A stretch of 8,059 nucleotides of DNA from Clostridia bacterium (GCA_017398245.1 JAFQGN010000197.1:1-8059), one strand, 5' to 3'; shown: positions 1-5,510, counted from the stretch's first letter. Numbers and translations are program-made. The notes: generated by a model from the letters alone, not told the origin.

Positions 1-327
1 ATGGCGCTGCTTGCGCTGATGGTGGTGTGCACGCCGATAGACGACAACGCGCTGACAGCCTGCAATCAGCTGCTCAAGGCGCTGGCGTTGTTTGCAGGCG
101 CGTTGACAGCTGTGGGGCGCGGAGGAAGCCGGGGTTTTGTGTCGGGAGCAGCGGTAGGGCTTGCGTATATGCTGCTGGGCTACGGCGTGTACTGCGCGCT
201 GGAGGGCAACGCAGGCGCGCTTGGGCTTCTGGGCGGCGAGGCGCTCTTCGGCGCGCTTATTGGCGGCATCTCTGGCGCGATCTGCGCGAACATGCGCCCG
301 GCACGCAGAAAACGGCGCGCGGCGTGA
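1..327 (+). CDS. TIGR04086-like small membrane protein (probably 5'-truncated)
   Basis: The frame is open from the first base to TGA at 325-327 and gives 108 residues. Hydrophobic stretches lie near residues 1-10, 24-40, 49-68 and 72-95, followed by a basic tail (RPARRKRRAA), which fits a small integral membrane protein with about four helices. The glycine-rich middle (GFVSGAAVGLAYMLLGYGVY) and overall layout resemble the TIGR04086/YrzE family of Firmicutes, whose function is unknown; this is recognition by pattern only. Those proteins are usually somewhat longer, and no upstream sequence is visible, so the ATG at base 1 is probably an internal methionine and the true start lies to the left. 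A 113-nt gap separates it from the next gene; no clear terminator is seen there. Confidence 0.6.
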   Translation: MALLALMVVCTPIDDNALTACNQLLKALALFAGALTAVGRGGSRGFVSGAAVGLAYMLLGYGVYCALEGNAGALGLLGGEALFGALIGGISGAICANMRPARRKRRAA

Positions 328-414
328 ACAGAAAGGCGCACGGTATGAGAACGGAATCACACGAACAAATCTGTGACGCGCCGAAAAAGACGCGCGGCAG
401 GGGGCGCTTTGTGA

Positions 415-420
415 TACAAT
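415..420 (+). promoter_or_regulatory. Possible extended -10 (TGATACAAT) before the MBL hydrolase gene
   Basis: TACAAT at 415-420 matches TATAAT in five of six positions and is preceded by TG one base upstream (412-413). No good -35 box is seen 16-18 bp upstream, where the sequence is GC-rich. Transcription from here would begin almost at the ribosome site, leaving a leader of only about 14 nt, so this is a weak call; read-through from the preceding gene is an alternative. Confidence 0.3.
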
Positions 421-426
421 AGGGGC

Positions 427-432
427 AGGAGG
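427..432 (+). promoter_or_regulatory. Ribosome binding site AGGAGG that fixes the MBL start
   Basis: AGGAGG at 427-432 stands 8 nt before ATG 441. The in-frame GTG at 432 overlaps the site itself and so cannot be the start it serves. Confidence 0.8.
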
Positions 433-440
433 TGCTTAAA

Positions 441-1343
441 ATGTCCTGCGTACCGTATTACAAGGCGAAAGAGATCGCAAAGAAGACGTGGATGATCGAA
501 TACGCGTTCACGGAAAACGAGCATATGTATGGGTATCTATTGGAAGGCGGCGAAAGCGCGCTGCTGATCGACACCATGATGGGCTGGGGCGATATCAAGG
601 CGTTTTGCGAAACGCTGACGGAGAAGCCGATCATACTGGTGAACACCCATGCGCACCCGGACCATGTGGGCGGCAATTTTGCGTTTGAAAAGTGCTATAT
701 CCACCCGCTGGATCTGCCCGCGTTCTACCATGAAAAGCCGTGGACGAGCGCGAGCATGCTCGAATCGGCGAAGAGGAGCGCGAAGGCGGAATACATCGAC
801 GCGATGGAAGAGGCCGATTTCGCGCCCGAAAGGCCGATGATCACACTGCCCGTATGGGAGGGCGACGTGTTTGACCTGGGCGGAAGGAAGATCGAGGTGC
901 TGCTGGTGAGCGGACACACGCCGGGCAGCATCGTGCTGATTGACGATGCAAACCGCATCTGCTTTACAGGCGATTGCTGCAACGGGCACACGCTGATGAA
1001 CTTCCGCTCTTCGCTTTCGGTGGAGGAGTATCTTGGCAATCTGCTGGCGTTCAAGGCGCAGTCGCACAGGTTCGATACGCTCTACGGCGGGCACTGCGTG
1101 CTGGGGCTTGAGGTGATCGACGAGGGCATCGAAGCGTGCGCGAAGGTCATTGCCGGGAGCGATGCGAAGTTCAAGCGCCCGGGCATGTTCGGCCGCATGG
1201 CGACCTTCGCCGTGGGCTTTGTGGGCGATAGTTATGAGCTGGAGGGCGGCAAGGTCTTTAATATGTGCTACGATCCGGAAAAGATCATGGCAGGGGAAAA
1301 GAAGGGCAGGGTCATCGGCCTGAAGCCGGAGCCGCTGTTCTGA
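441..1343 (+). CDS. Metallo-beta-lactamase-fold metal-dependent hydrolase
   Basis: A 300-residue protein of the metallo-beta-lactamase (MBL) superfamily, probably a cytoplasmic binuclear zinc hydrolase; no signal peptide is seen. The metal-binding motif HxHxDH is intact in NTHAHPDHVGG (H70, H72, D74, H75). The remaining ligands are H159 in SGHTPGS, D178 in CFTGD and H218 in LYGGH, so the site looks complete and active. The usual N-terminal beta-strand motif (LLEGGESALLIDT) precedes it at about residues 33-45. The substrate cannot be told from sequence: members hydrolyse thioesters, phosphoesters, lactones or beta-lactams, and the C-terminal 80 residues match nothing I recognise. The start is ATG 441 rather than the in-frame GTG at 432, because the latter overlaps the ribosome site. 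The next gene begins 185 nt downstream with its own promoter, so this may be monocistronic. Confidence 0.93.
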   Translation: MSCVPYYKAKEIAKKTWMIEYAFTENEHMYGYLLEGGESALLIDTMMGWGDIKAFCETLTEKPIILVNTHAHPDHVGGNFAFEKCYIHPLDLPAFYHEKPWTSASMLESAKRSAKAEYIDAMEEADFAPERPMITLPVWEGDVFDLGGRKIEVLLVSGHTPGSIVLIDDANRICFTGDCCNGHTLMNFRSSLSVEEYLGNLLAFKAQSHRFDTLYGGHCVLGLEVIDEGIEACAKVIAGSDAKFKRPGMFGRMATFAVGFVGDSYELEGGKVFNMCYDPEKIMAGEKKGRVIGLKPEPLF

Positions 1344-1381
1344 CCAAGGCGCGTTTTGCAAAAAAGGCTGCGTCGCCGCAG

Positions 1382-1412
1382 GCGCAATGCACAGTGATGG
1401 GCTGCGTTGCGC
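1382..1412. promoter_or_regulatory. Inverted repeat overlapping the -35 box of the M32 gene
   Basis: GCGCAATGCA at 1382-1391 and TGCGTTGCGC at 1403-1412 form a 10-bp stem with one T-G wobble around an 11-nt loop. The right arm contains the candidate -35 box at 1407-1412. No T-run follows, so it is not a standard terminator for the MBL gene; an operator is one possible reading. Confidence 0.35.
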
Positions 1413-1435
1413 GCGCGGCGGCGATATGCTATAAT
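1407..1435 (+). promoter_or_regulatory. Promoter of the M32 carboxypeptidase gene
   Basis: A perfect TATAAT at 1430-1435 is preceded by TG in the extended -10 position (1427-1428). A weak -35 box, TTGCGC, lies at 1407-1412 with an ideal 17-bp spacer. The predicted transcript start is near 1442, giving a leader of about 87 nt before ATG 1529. This is a housekeeping sigma-A type site. Confidence 0.65.
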
Positions 1436-1466
1436 TTTTGCGGCAATGCCAAAAAGAAGGTCGTTT

Positions 1467-1511
1467 GCGCCGGGATCTGCGAATGGGCTTGTCCCGGCGC
1501 GTTCTGTTTTT
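1467..1511 (+). terminator. Terminator-like hairpin in the M32 leader
   Basis: GCGCCGGGA (1467-1475) and TCCCGGCGC (1492-1500) form a perfect 9-bp stem with a 16-nt loop. It is followed by GTTCTGTTTTTA, a T-rich but imperfect run, and then by the AAGGAG ribosome site at 1514-1519. It lies downstream of the predicted transcript start, so it may be an attenuator, a weak terminator for upstream read-through, or merely a structured leader. I see no recognisable riboswitch or leader peptide. Confidence 0.4.
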
Positions 1512-1528
1512 ACAAGGAGTGAAAGAAT

Positions 1529-3028
1529 ATGGAACTGCAAAAGGCGAGAGAACAGCTTTTGGCCCTGCAGGCCAAGCAGGCTGCGTTTTACCATGCCATC
1601 GGCATGATCTCCTACGACGGCTCTACCACCGCGCCCAAGGGCACCGCCGCCAATCGCGCGCAGAGCATGTCCATTCTGAGCGAAGAAGTGTACAAAATGG
1701 CCACGGGCGAAGAGACTGTGAGCCTGCTGGAATTTCTGGACGCGCATAAGGAAGAGCTGACCGAAAAGGAACAGCGCATGGTGTATCTTCTCATCAAGGA
1801 TATCCGCCAGATGAGTAAGATCCCCATGGACGAGTACATTGCCTACAGAAAGCTGATGGTCGAGGCGGACGACGTATGGCACACGGCCAAGGAGAATAAT
1901 GATTTTGAATCGTTCCGCCCGTATCTGGAGCAGATCTTTGCCACGCAGAAGCGCTTTGCCGGCTATTGCGCGCCGGAAAAGCACCCCTACGATTATTGGC
2001 TTGGCGAGTATGAAGAGGGCCTGAACAGGCAGGTGTGCGATGAGTTCTTCGCCGCGCTGCGGGAGAAGATCGTGCCGCTGATCAAAAAGATCCAGGCGGC
2101 CAAGCAGCTGGACGACAGCTGCATCCATGGCCATTTCCCGCTTGCGCAGCAGGAGGCGTTCTCGCTGTATCTGATGGAAACGATGGGCATCGACATGGCG
2201 CACTGCGGCATCGGCGTGACGGAGCATCCGTTCACCACCAGCCTCGGTTCTCACCACGACGTGCGCATCACCACCAATTACGATGAGGCGAATGTGGCCG
2301 ATTCCATGTACAGCGTGATCCACGAAGGCGGACATGCGCTGTACGATCTCGGTTCGGCGGACGATCTGGCGTATACCGTGCTGGACGGCGGCGTGAGCAT
2401 GGCTATCCATGAGAGCCAGAGCCGTTTCTACGAAAACCTGATCGGCCGCGACAAGAGGTTCATCGAGCTGATCTTCCCCAAAATGCAGGAGTTCTTCCCC
2501 TCGCTGAAGGAATACACGGCGGATGATCTGCACAAGGCGGTGAACCGCTCCGAACCTTCGCTGATCCGCGTGGACGCAGACGAGGTCACCTATTCGCTGC
2601 ATATCATGGTGCGCTATGAGCTGGAAAAGAAGATGATGGACGGCGAGATCGAAGTGAAGGACCTGCCGGCGGAATGGAACAGGCTGTACAAGGAGTATCT
2701 GGGCGTGGATGTGCCGGACGACAAGCGCGGCGTTCTGCAGGATACCCACTGGGCCGGCGGCATGATCGGCTATTTCCCCTCCTATGCGCTGGGCTCCGCC
2801 TATGGCGCGCAGCTGCTGGCCAAAATGAAGGAGACGGTGGACGTCGAAAAGTGTCTGGCCGAGGGCGATTTCGGGCCCATCAACGCCTGGAACAGCGAGC
2901 ATATCTGGAAGCACGGCAATATGTTCCCCTCCGGCGCACTGCTCAGGAATGCTCTGGGGGCTGAATTTGACCCGAAGTTCTATACCGATTATCTGGAGCA
3001 GAAGTACGGCGCGCTGTACGGACTGTGA
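1529..3028 (+). CDS. M32-family (Taq-type) metallocarboxypeptidase
   Basis: A 499-residue zinc carboxypeptidase of family M32, the usual length for the family. It releases C-terminal amino acids from peptides in the cytoplasm, with broad specificity and no cleavage at proline in characterised members. All family signatures are visible in order: HPF (H233-F235), DxRxT (D244-T248), the zinc motif HEGGH (H265, catalytic E266, H269), HESQ (294-297, E295 the likely third zinc ligand), IRVDAD (346-351) and GVLQDTHW (401-408). The segment GMIGYFPSYALGSAYGAQ (411-428) is also typical. No signal peptide is present, consistent with intracellular peptide turnover. ATG 1529 has an AAGGAG site 9 nt upstream and its own promoter; a strong terminator follows 10 nt after the stop. 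The gene appears intact and monocistronic. Confidence 0.96.
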   Translation: MELQKAREQLLALQAKQAAFYHAIGMISYDGSTTAPKGTAANRAQSMSILSEEVYKMATGEETVSLLEFLDAHKEELTEKEQRMVYLLIKDIRQMSKIPMDEYIAYRKLMVEADDVWHTAKENNDFESFRPYLEQIFATQKRFAGYCAPEKHPYDYWLGEYEEGLNRQVCDEFFAALREKIVPLIKKIQAAKQLDDSCIHGHFPLAQQEAFSLYLMETMGIDMAHCGIGVTEHPFTTSLGSHHDVRITTNYDEANVADSMYSVIHEGGHALYDLGSADDLAYTVLDGGVSMAIHESQSRFYENLIGRDKRFIELIFPKMQEFFPSLKEYTADDLHKAVNRSEPSLIRVDADEVTYSLHIMVRYELEKKMMDGEIEVKDLPAEWNRLYKEYLGVDVPDDKRGVLQDTHWAGGMIGYFPSYALGSAYGAQLLAKMKETVDVEKCLAEGDFGPINAWNSEHIWKHGNMFPSGALLRNALGAEFDPKFYTDYLEQKYGALYGL

Positions 3029-3038
3029 TGCGATAACC

Positions 3039-3070
3039 AAAAAAGAGAGCCCGGAGGGGCTCTCTTTTTT
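3039..3070. terminator. Bidirectional intrinsic terminator
   Basis: GAGAGCCC (3045-3052), loop GGAG and GGGCTCTC (3057-3064) are flanked by A6 and T6. It ends the M32 gene on the plus strand, and the A6 tract becomes a T6 run on the minus strand, where it could also stop transcripts of the convergent ligase gene. Confidence 0.9.
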
Positions 3071-3140
3071 GATTGCAGTGGGCATACCTCATTTTTCGAT
3101 TTGGCTGAAGATCATTTTTGTTTTTTGCGAGAGGACAAGT

Positions 3141-3195
3141 GAGAATCCGTTTTGGATCCGGCTTTTATTTGTTCCTCCCCCAATATGGGATTCTC
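3141..3195. repeat. Inverted repeat with 39-nt spacer next to the ligase stop
   Basis: GAGAATCC at 3141-3148 and GGATTCTC at 3188-3195 are perfect 8-bp inverted copies; the right copy overlaps the ligase stop codon and the start of the neighbouring palindrome. It may mark the edges of a small intergenic repeat element. The rest of 3071-3140 is T-rich and holds no gene that I can support. Confidence 0.4.
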
Positions 3196-3273
3196 AAGGG
3201 ACATTGTCCCTTGAGCAGGGGCTCGGGGCGGAGCCCCTGACAGAACCCGGGAGGGCAGAGCTCCTGACAGAGC
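3193..3273. repeat. Hairpin and tandem-repeat cluster at the ligase 3' end
   Basis: Three structures are packed together. CTCAAGGGAC/GTCCCTTGAG (3193-3202 and 3206-3215) forms a 10-bp stem with a 3-nt loop. CAGGGGCTC/GAGCCCCTG (3216-3224 and 3231-3239) forms a 9-bp stem. A 21-bp unit at 3226-3246 recurs at 3253-3273 with 18 of 21 matches and a 27-bp period. The look is that of a dispersed palindromic intergenic element, but copies elsewhere in the genome cannot be seen from here. It encodes the end of the ligase frame. Confidence 0.6.
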
Positions 3274-4594
3274 TCCCCGCGCCGAGGGCGAGCAGCAGGA
3301 ACACGGCAGGAGTTGTCTCCGGCTGGGCAATGTTGAACGCGGCCTGCGTCAGATGCGCGCACAGCGCAAGGAAACACGCCAGCAACGCAGGATTTTTATG
3401 CATGCTCCGCCAAAGACTGCGCAGCGCGGCGGCGATCATAAGCAGGTATCCTGCAAGGCCGAATGCGCCGGTGGTGATCAGCAGCTGCAGGTATTCGTTG
3501 TGCGCGTTGTCGAACAGGATGCCGGTAAGCTGCACCATTTCGCTGTAGCATTTTTTGATGAGAAGTGGCTTGAGCATGTCCGGACCGACGCCGAAGAGCT
3601 TGTGGAGAAAGGGCAGCCTGCCGTAGAGCGAGACCGTTTTTTTCCAGATAAAGCCGCGGAAGGTGCCCCAGGTATCGTTCAGGCGCAGGTAGGAGAGAAC
3701 GCCGGGCAGCGGGGCAGCGGGATCGAACACGGTGAAATAGATCGTTGCGGCGATGACAGCGGCAAAACAGAGGCAGGAGAAGAGAAGAACGGCATTTTGC
3801 AGCCCGTGCAAACGGCGCATACTGCTTTCGGGCAGCCTGAACAGAAGCAGAGAGACGGCAAGAAAGACGGAAGCAGTGATCAGCGTTAGCTTGGGGCTGC
3901 GAAGAAGGGAACTTGCGATGCCGAGGTAGAGTTCCATCGTATCTGGGCCGCGCAGATAGACGAGCACGCTGAGCAGGAACGCGCTCAACGCAAAGGCGCA
4001 CAGCAGAAGGCAGGCGCGCCCGGCTTCGTGCGGGGAGCGCATTTTACCGGCGCCCAGGCCCAGAAAGATGGCCGCAAGGCCGATAAACCCGCTTTCGGAG
4101 CGCGCGGCGAGCATACCCATGCCGCACAAAGAGAACGCAGCAAGCCAAATATAGGATCGCGCGCCTTTGCCGCGCACGAACATACCCGCGCACAGGCCCA
4201 GCATCAGGCACATGTAGGCGCTGAAAAAGTTGATGTTGCCGATGGTGGAGATGAAATCGTTATGGTAAATGGGCTGCAGGGCTTCGGTATAAAAGCTGAG
4301 AGGATCGACTCGGAGAAAATTGAGCACGCCCAGCAGCGCGCACAGGCTGCCGCTGAGCCCGAGGGCGGAGACGATCAGGCCAGCGGGCAGGTTCGCCCAA
4401 AGCCCGAAAGCGTACAAGATGCACATGGCCCCGATGCACAGCGCGCCGGCATAACGCCCGCTGCTGCCGGTGATCGCGGCGGCGGGATCCGGACAGAGGC
4501 AAACGGACACGATGACCGCGCCGATCAGCAAAAGTGCGCCGAGAAGCCCGGCTGCAGGTTTGCGCGGGGCGGATAGAGTGTGCCGGGGGACCAT
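3194..4594 (-). CDS. O-antigen ligase/Wzy-like membrane protein, core part (frame-disrupted gene)
   Basis: This frame encodes about 466 residues from ATG 4594 and is strongly hydrophobic, with roughly ten membrane segments. Motifs of the O-antigen ligase/Wzy polymerase family (PF04932 type) are visible: GNINFFSAY (119-127), R-GFIW (313-317), FGVGPD (334-339) and DNAHNEYLQ (362-370) in the large outer loop, where the conserved histidine sits. Such proteins polymerise or transfer polysaccharide on undecaprenyl carriers at the outer face of the membrane. The expected N-terminal helices are in the overlapping -1 frame (4525-4869), so the gene looks broken by a one-base loss. ATG 4594 has a modest GGAG 6 nt upstream and might restart translation; GTG 4624 is a less likely start. 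The last ~26 residues come from repeat DNA and contain a 9-residue repeat (SVRSSALPG, SVRGSAPSP). Family placement is firm; the exact substrate is unknown. Confidence 0.85.
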   Translation of the reverse strand: MVPRHTLSAPRKPAAGLLGALLLIGAVIVSVCLCPDPAAAITGSSGRYAGALCIGAMCILYAFGLWANLPAGLIVSALGLSGSLCALLGVLNFLRVDPLSFYTEALQPIYHNDFISTIGNINFFSAYMCLMLGLCAGMFVRGKGARSYIWLAAFSLCGMGMLAARSESGFIGLAAIFLGLGAGKMRSPHEAGRACLLLCAFALSAFLLSVLVYLRGPDTMELYLGIASSLLRSPKLTLITASVFLAVSLLLFRLPESSMRRLHGLQNAVLLFSCLCFAAVIAATIYFTVFDPAAPLPGVLSYLRLNDTWGTFRGFIWKKTVSLYGRLPFLHKLFGVGPDMLKPLLIKKCYSEMVQLTGILFDNAHNEYLQLLITTGAFGLAGYLLMIAAALRSLWRSMHKNPALLACFLALCAHLTQAAFNIAQPETTPAVFLLLALGAGSSVRSSALPGSVRGSAPSPCSRDNVP

Positions 4595-4869
4595 AAGTCT
4601 CTCCAGGCACAGGAGAGGCCGCACAGGCCCGCTGCGGAGAAAGACGAGTACACCAGAAGATAGTATTTGCTGCGGTTGATATCAAAAAATCCGTTGCGGA
4701 AAAACAGGATGTGCGCCAGAGAGAACAGCAGGATATAGACGCCGCACAGACTGCGGGAGAGCAGGTGCTCGCGCCCGATATGCGCCCGGCGTTCGTCCTT
4801 TGGCAGAGTGGCCAGCGCTTTCCACTGGATGCACAGGCTTTCGCCGCGCGCGGAACGTTCGTTTTGCAT
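4525..4869 (-). CDS. N-terminal fragment of the O-antigen ligase-like protein
   Basis: A 114-residue frame starting at ATG 4869 with AAGGAGG 6 nt upstream and an almost ideal promoter, so the start is firmly placed. Residues 1-38 are hydrophilic, then two membrane segments follow (about 40-58 and 69-88), separated by RNGFFDINRSKYY. That loop is typical of the N-terminus of Firmicutes O-antigen ligase family proteins (NGYFDI-KY pattern). Residues after about 93 (SPGTLYPPRANLQPGF) look out of frame and end at TGA. The continuing family sequence is found in the -1 frame, overlapping by about 70 nt. The simplest reading is one gene split by a single-base deletion; two coupled polypeptides or a -1 programmed shift are less likely alternatives. 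Confidence 0.75.
   Translation of the reverse strand: MQNERSARGESLCIQWKALATLPKDERRAHIGREHLLSRSLCGVYILLFSLAHILFFRNGFFDINRSKYYLLVYSSFSAAGLCGLSCAWRDLWSPGTLYPPRANLQPGFSAHFC
4585..4589 (-). other. Likely frameshift site: C5 run (minus strand) in the ligase gene
   Basis: On the coding strand the N-terminal frame reads TGG TCC CCC GGC. Adding one C to this run would continue directly into the core frame as CGG CAC ACT, giving a protein of about 558 residues. The shift could lie anywhere in the overlap of open frames (about 4525-4683), but this is the only long homopolymer near the point where plausible protein sequence changes frame. Confidence 0.5.
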
Positions 4870-4875
4870 GGAGAG

Positions 4876-4882
4876 CCTCCTT
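4876..4882 (-). promoter_or_regulatory. Ribosome binding site AAGGAGG of the ligase gene
   Basis: A seven-base match to the anti-Shine-Dalgarno sequence lies 6 nt before ATG 4869. It shows that the gene begins there, upstream of the frame break. Confidence 0.8.
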
Positions 4883-4904
4883 GGGCCGGATGTCGGCTGG
4901 CTTG

Positions 4905-4933
4905 ATTATAGCAAATCGCGGCGGCGGGTTCAA
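4905..4933 (-). promoter_or_regulatory. Promoter of the O-antigen ligase-like gene
   Basis: On the minus strand TTGAAC (4928-4933) and a perfect TATAAT (4905-4910) are separated by 17 bp, with TG in the extended -10 position. The predicted start is near 4898, giving a leader of about 29 nt that contains the ribosome site. Confidence 0.8.
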
Positions 4934-5010
4934 TGCGCGGATAGAACGGGCTTTGGCGGCGAAGGCGCTTGAATCCGGCCTGAAAGGAGGATTTGCGGGC
5001 GGCGATGCGG

Positions 5011-5034
5011 GCATGAGACGCTGTTGCCTCATGC
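5011..5034. repeat. Small hairpin in the intergenic region
   Basis: GCATGAG (5011-5017) and CTCATGC (5028-5034) form a 7-bp stem with a 10-nt loop just before the tandem repeat. No T-run follows on either side, and its role is unknown. Confidence 0.3.
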
Positions 5035-5042
5035 GGTGGCGG

Positions 5043-5172
5043 CACATGCGCTTCGTGCGGCGGTCGGGAACGCCTCCGGGTGGCTGCCGTTTCATACGGG
5101 TGAACGGCACGCGTGCTTCGTGCCGACGGTCGGGAGGAGTTCCGGTTGGCTGCCGTTTCATGGGGGAGCGGG
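5043..5172. repeat. Two-copy 65-66 bp tandem repeat
   Basis: The first copy (5043-5107) and second (5108-5172) share long identical blocks, including CTTCGTGC, CGGTCGGGA and GGCTGCCGTTTCAT, with one base of length difference between blocks. Two mutually exclusive hairpins span the junction: GCCGTT/AACGGC (5086-5091 and 5103-5108) and CGGCACG/CGTGCCG (5105-5111 and 5119-5125). On the minus strand the units read as a 22-residue repeat (MKRQP...PDRR), but that frame overlaps the ligase start and lacks a supported start, so I treat this as non-coding. Within the 487-nt gap 4870-5356 this repeat, the A-tracts and the two promoters are what I can see. Confidence 0.65.
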
Positions 5173-5226
5173 TCGTGCAGGTGTTTTGCGTTCGGCGCAC
5201 GCGGATCAGGAGGAGGAAAAGAGTAG

Positions 5227-5279
5227 TTTTTTCGGGGAAACGAAGAAAAAATCAGAAAAAGTGCAAAAAAGTTGAAAAA
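5227..5279. promoter_or_regulatory. Phased A-tract array upstream of the tRNA promoter
   Basis: A/T tracts at 5227-5232 (T6), 5238-5240 (A3), 5246-5251, 5256-5260, 5265-5270 and 5275-5279 have centres exactly 9.5 bp apart, close to one helical turn. The last ends 5 bp before the -35 box. Such arrays bend DNA and can act as UP elements for strong stable-RNA promoters; that role is inferred. Confidence 0.55.
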
Positions 5280-5284
5280 GGGTA

Positions 5285-5313
5285 TTTACAAACGGGGAGA
5301 TGTGTGGTATTAT
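5285..5313 (+). promoter_or_regulatory. Promoter of tRNA-Ala
   Basis: TTTACA (5285-5290) and TATTAT (5308-5313) are separated by 17 bp, with TG in the extended -10 position at 5305-5306. Each box matches consensus in five of six positions. The predicted start is near 5320, giving a 5' precursor tail of about 37 nt before the mature tRNA. Confidence 0.8.
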
Positions 5314-5356
5314 ATCTCCTGCAAGCGAGCTCAGCACTGCAGAGCGAGCGCGGCAT

Positions 5357-5432
5357 GGGGCATTAGCGCAGTTGGTAGCGCGTTTGAATGGCATTCAAAA
5401 GGTCAGGGGTTCGACTCCCCTATGCTCCACCA
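5357..5432 (+). tRNA. tRNA-Ala, anticodon GGC
   Basis: All four arms fold. The acceptor stem GGGGCAT/ATGCTCC includes the G3-U70 wobble that is the identity element of alanine tRNAs. The D stem is GCGC/GCGC with an AGTTGGTA loop. The anticodon stem TTTGA/TCAAA holds the loop ATGGCAT, giving anticodon GGC (5390-5392), which reads GCC codons. The T stem AGGGG/CCCCT holds the loop TTCGACT. Discriminator A and CCA are encoded, total 76 nt. GCC is expected to be a frequent codon in this GC-rich genome. Confidence 0.97.
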
Positions 5433-5466
5433 GCTCCGAACCAAACGGTTCGGAGCTTTTCTTTTT
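5432..5466 (+). terminator. Intrinsic terminator of the tRNA gene
   Basis: AGCTCCGAACC (5432-5442), loop AAAC and GGTTCGGAGCT (5447-5457) form a perfect 11-bp stem, followed by TTTCTTTTT. The stem's first base is the last A of the tRNA CCA, so there is no trailer beyond the terminator. Confidence 0.92.
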
Positions 5467-5497
5467 ATCCGATAGCGAAATGCGCATGGCAGAAGAA

Positions 5498-5503
5498 AGG
5501 AGG
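5498..5503 (+). promoter_or_regulatory. Ribosome binding site that fixes the GTG start of the MATE gene
   Basis: AGGAGG (within AAAGGAGG, 5496-5503) lies 7 nt before GTG 5511. The next in-frame ATG, at 5523, is 19 nt away and too far. The frame also stays open leftward through the tRNA, which is not coding. Confidence 0.75.
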
Positions 5504-5510
5504 CGGCGAA

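Noticed and set aside
537..1361. Minus-strand open frame (274 codons) opposite the MBL gene
   Set aside because: It is a shadow of the MBL hydrolase, which has intact metal ligands and a good start. The minus frame has no family signature.
1446..1528. Possible leader peptide starting at ATG 1446
   Set aside because: The frame has no stop within the leader and continues out of frame through the start of the M32 gene; no ribosome site precedes it and no run of regulatory codons is seen.
1268..3085. Long minus-strand open frame (605 codons) opposite the M32 gene
   Set aside because: It is antisense to a complete M32 peptidase with all catalytic motifs, promoter, ribosome site and terminator. 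Its translation is His/Arg-rich low-quality sequence typical of a GC-rich shadow frame.
4585..4589. Programmed -1 frameshift signal for the ligase
   Set aside because: The run allows a single-tRNA slip, but there is no canonical X-XXY-YYZ heptamer in the right frame. I therefore favour a base loss over programmed shifting without excluding it.
4682..5200. Minus-strand frame of 172 codons containing the MKRQP...PDRR repeat
   Set aside because: It overlaps the well-supported promoter, ribosome site and N-terminus of the ligase gene in another frame. Apart from the repeat its sequence is arginine/proline-rich without a recognisable fold.
5388..5510. Upstream extension of the MATE frame into the tRNA
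   Set aside because: The frame is open, but it would run through the tRNA anticodon arm and its terminator. The AGGAGG-GTG pair at 5498-5513 gives a normal-length MATE protein.
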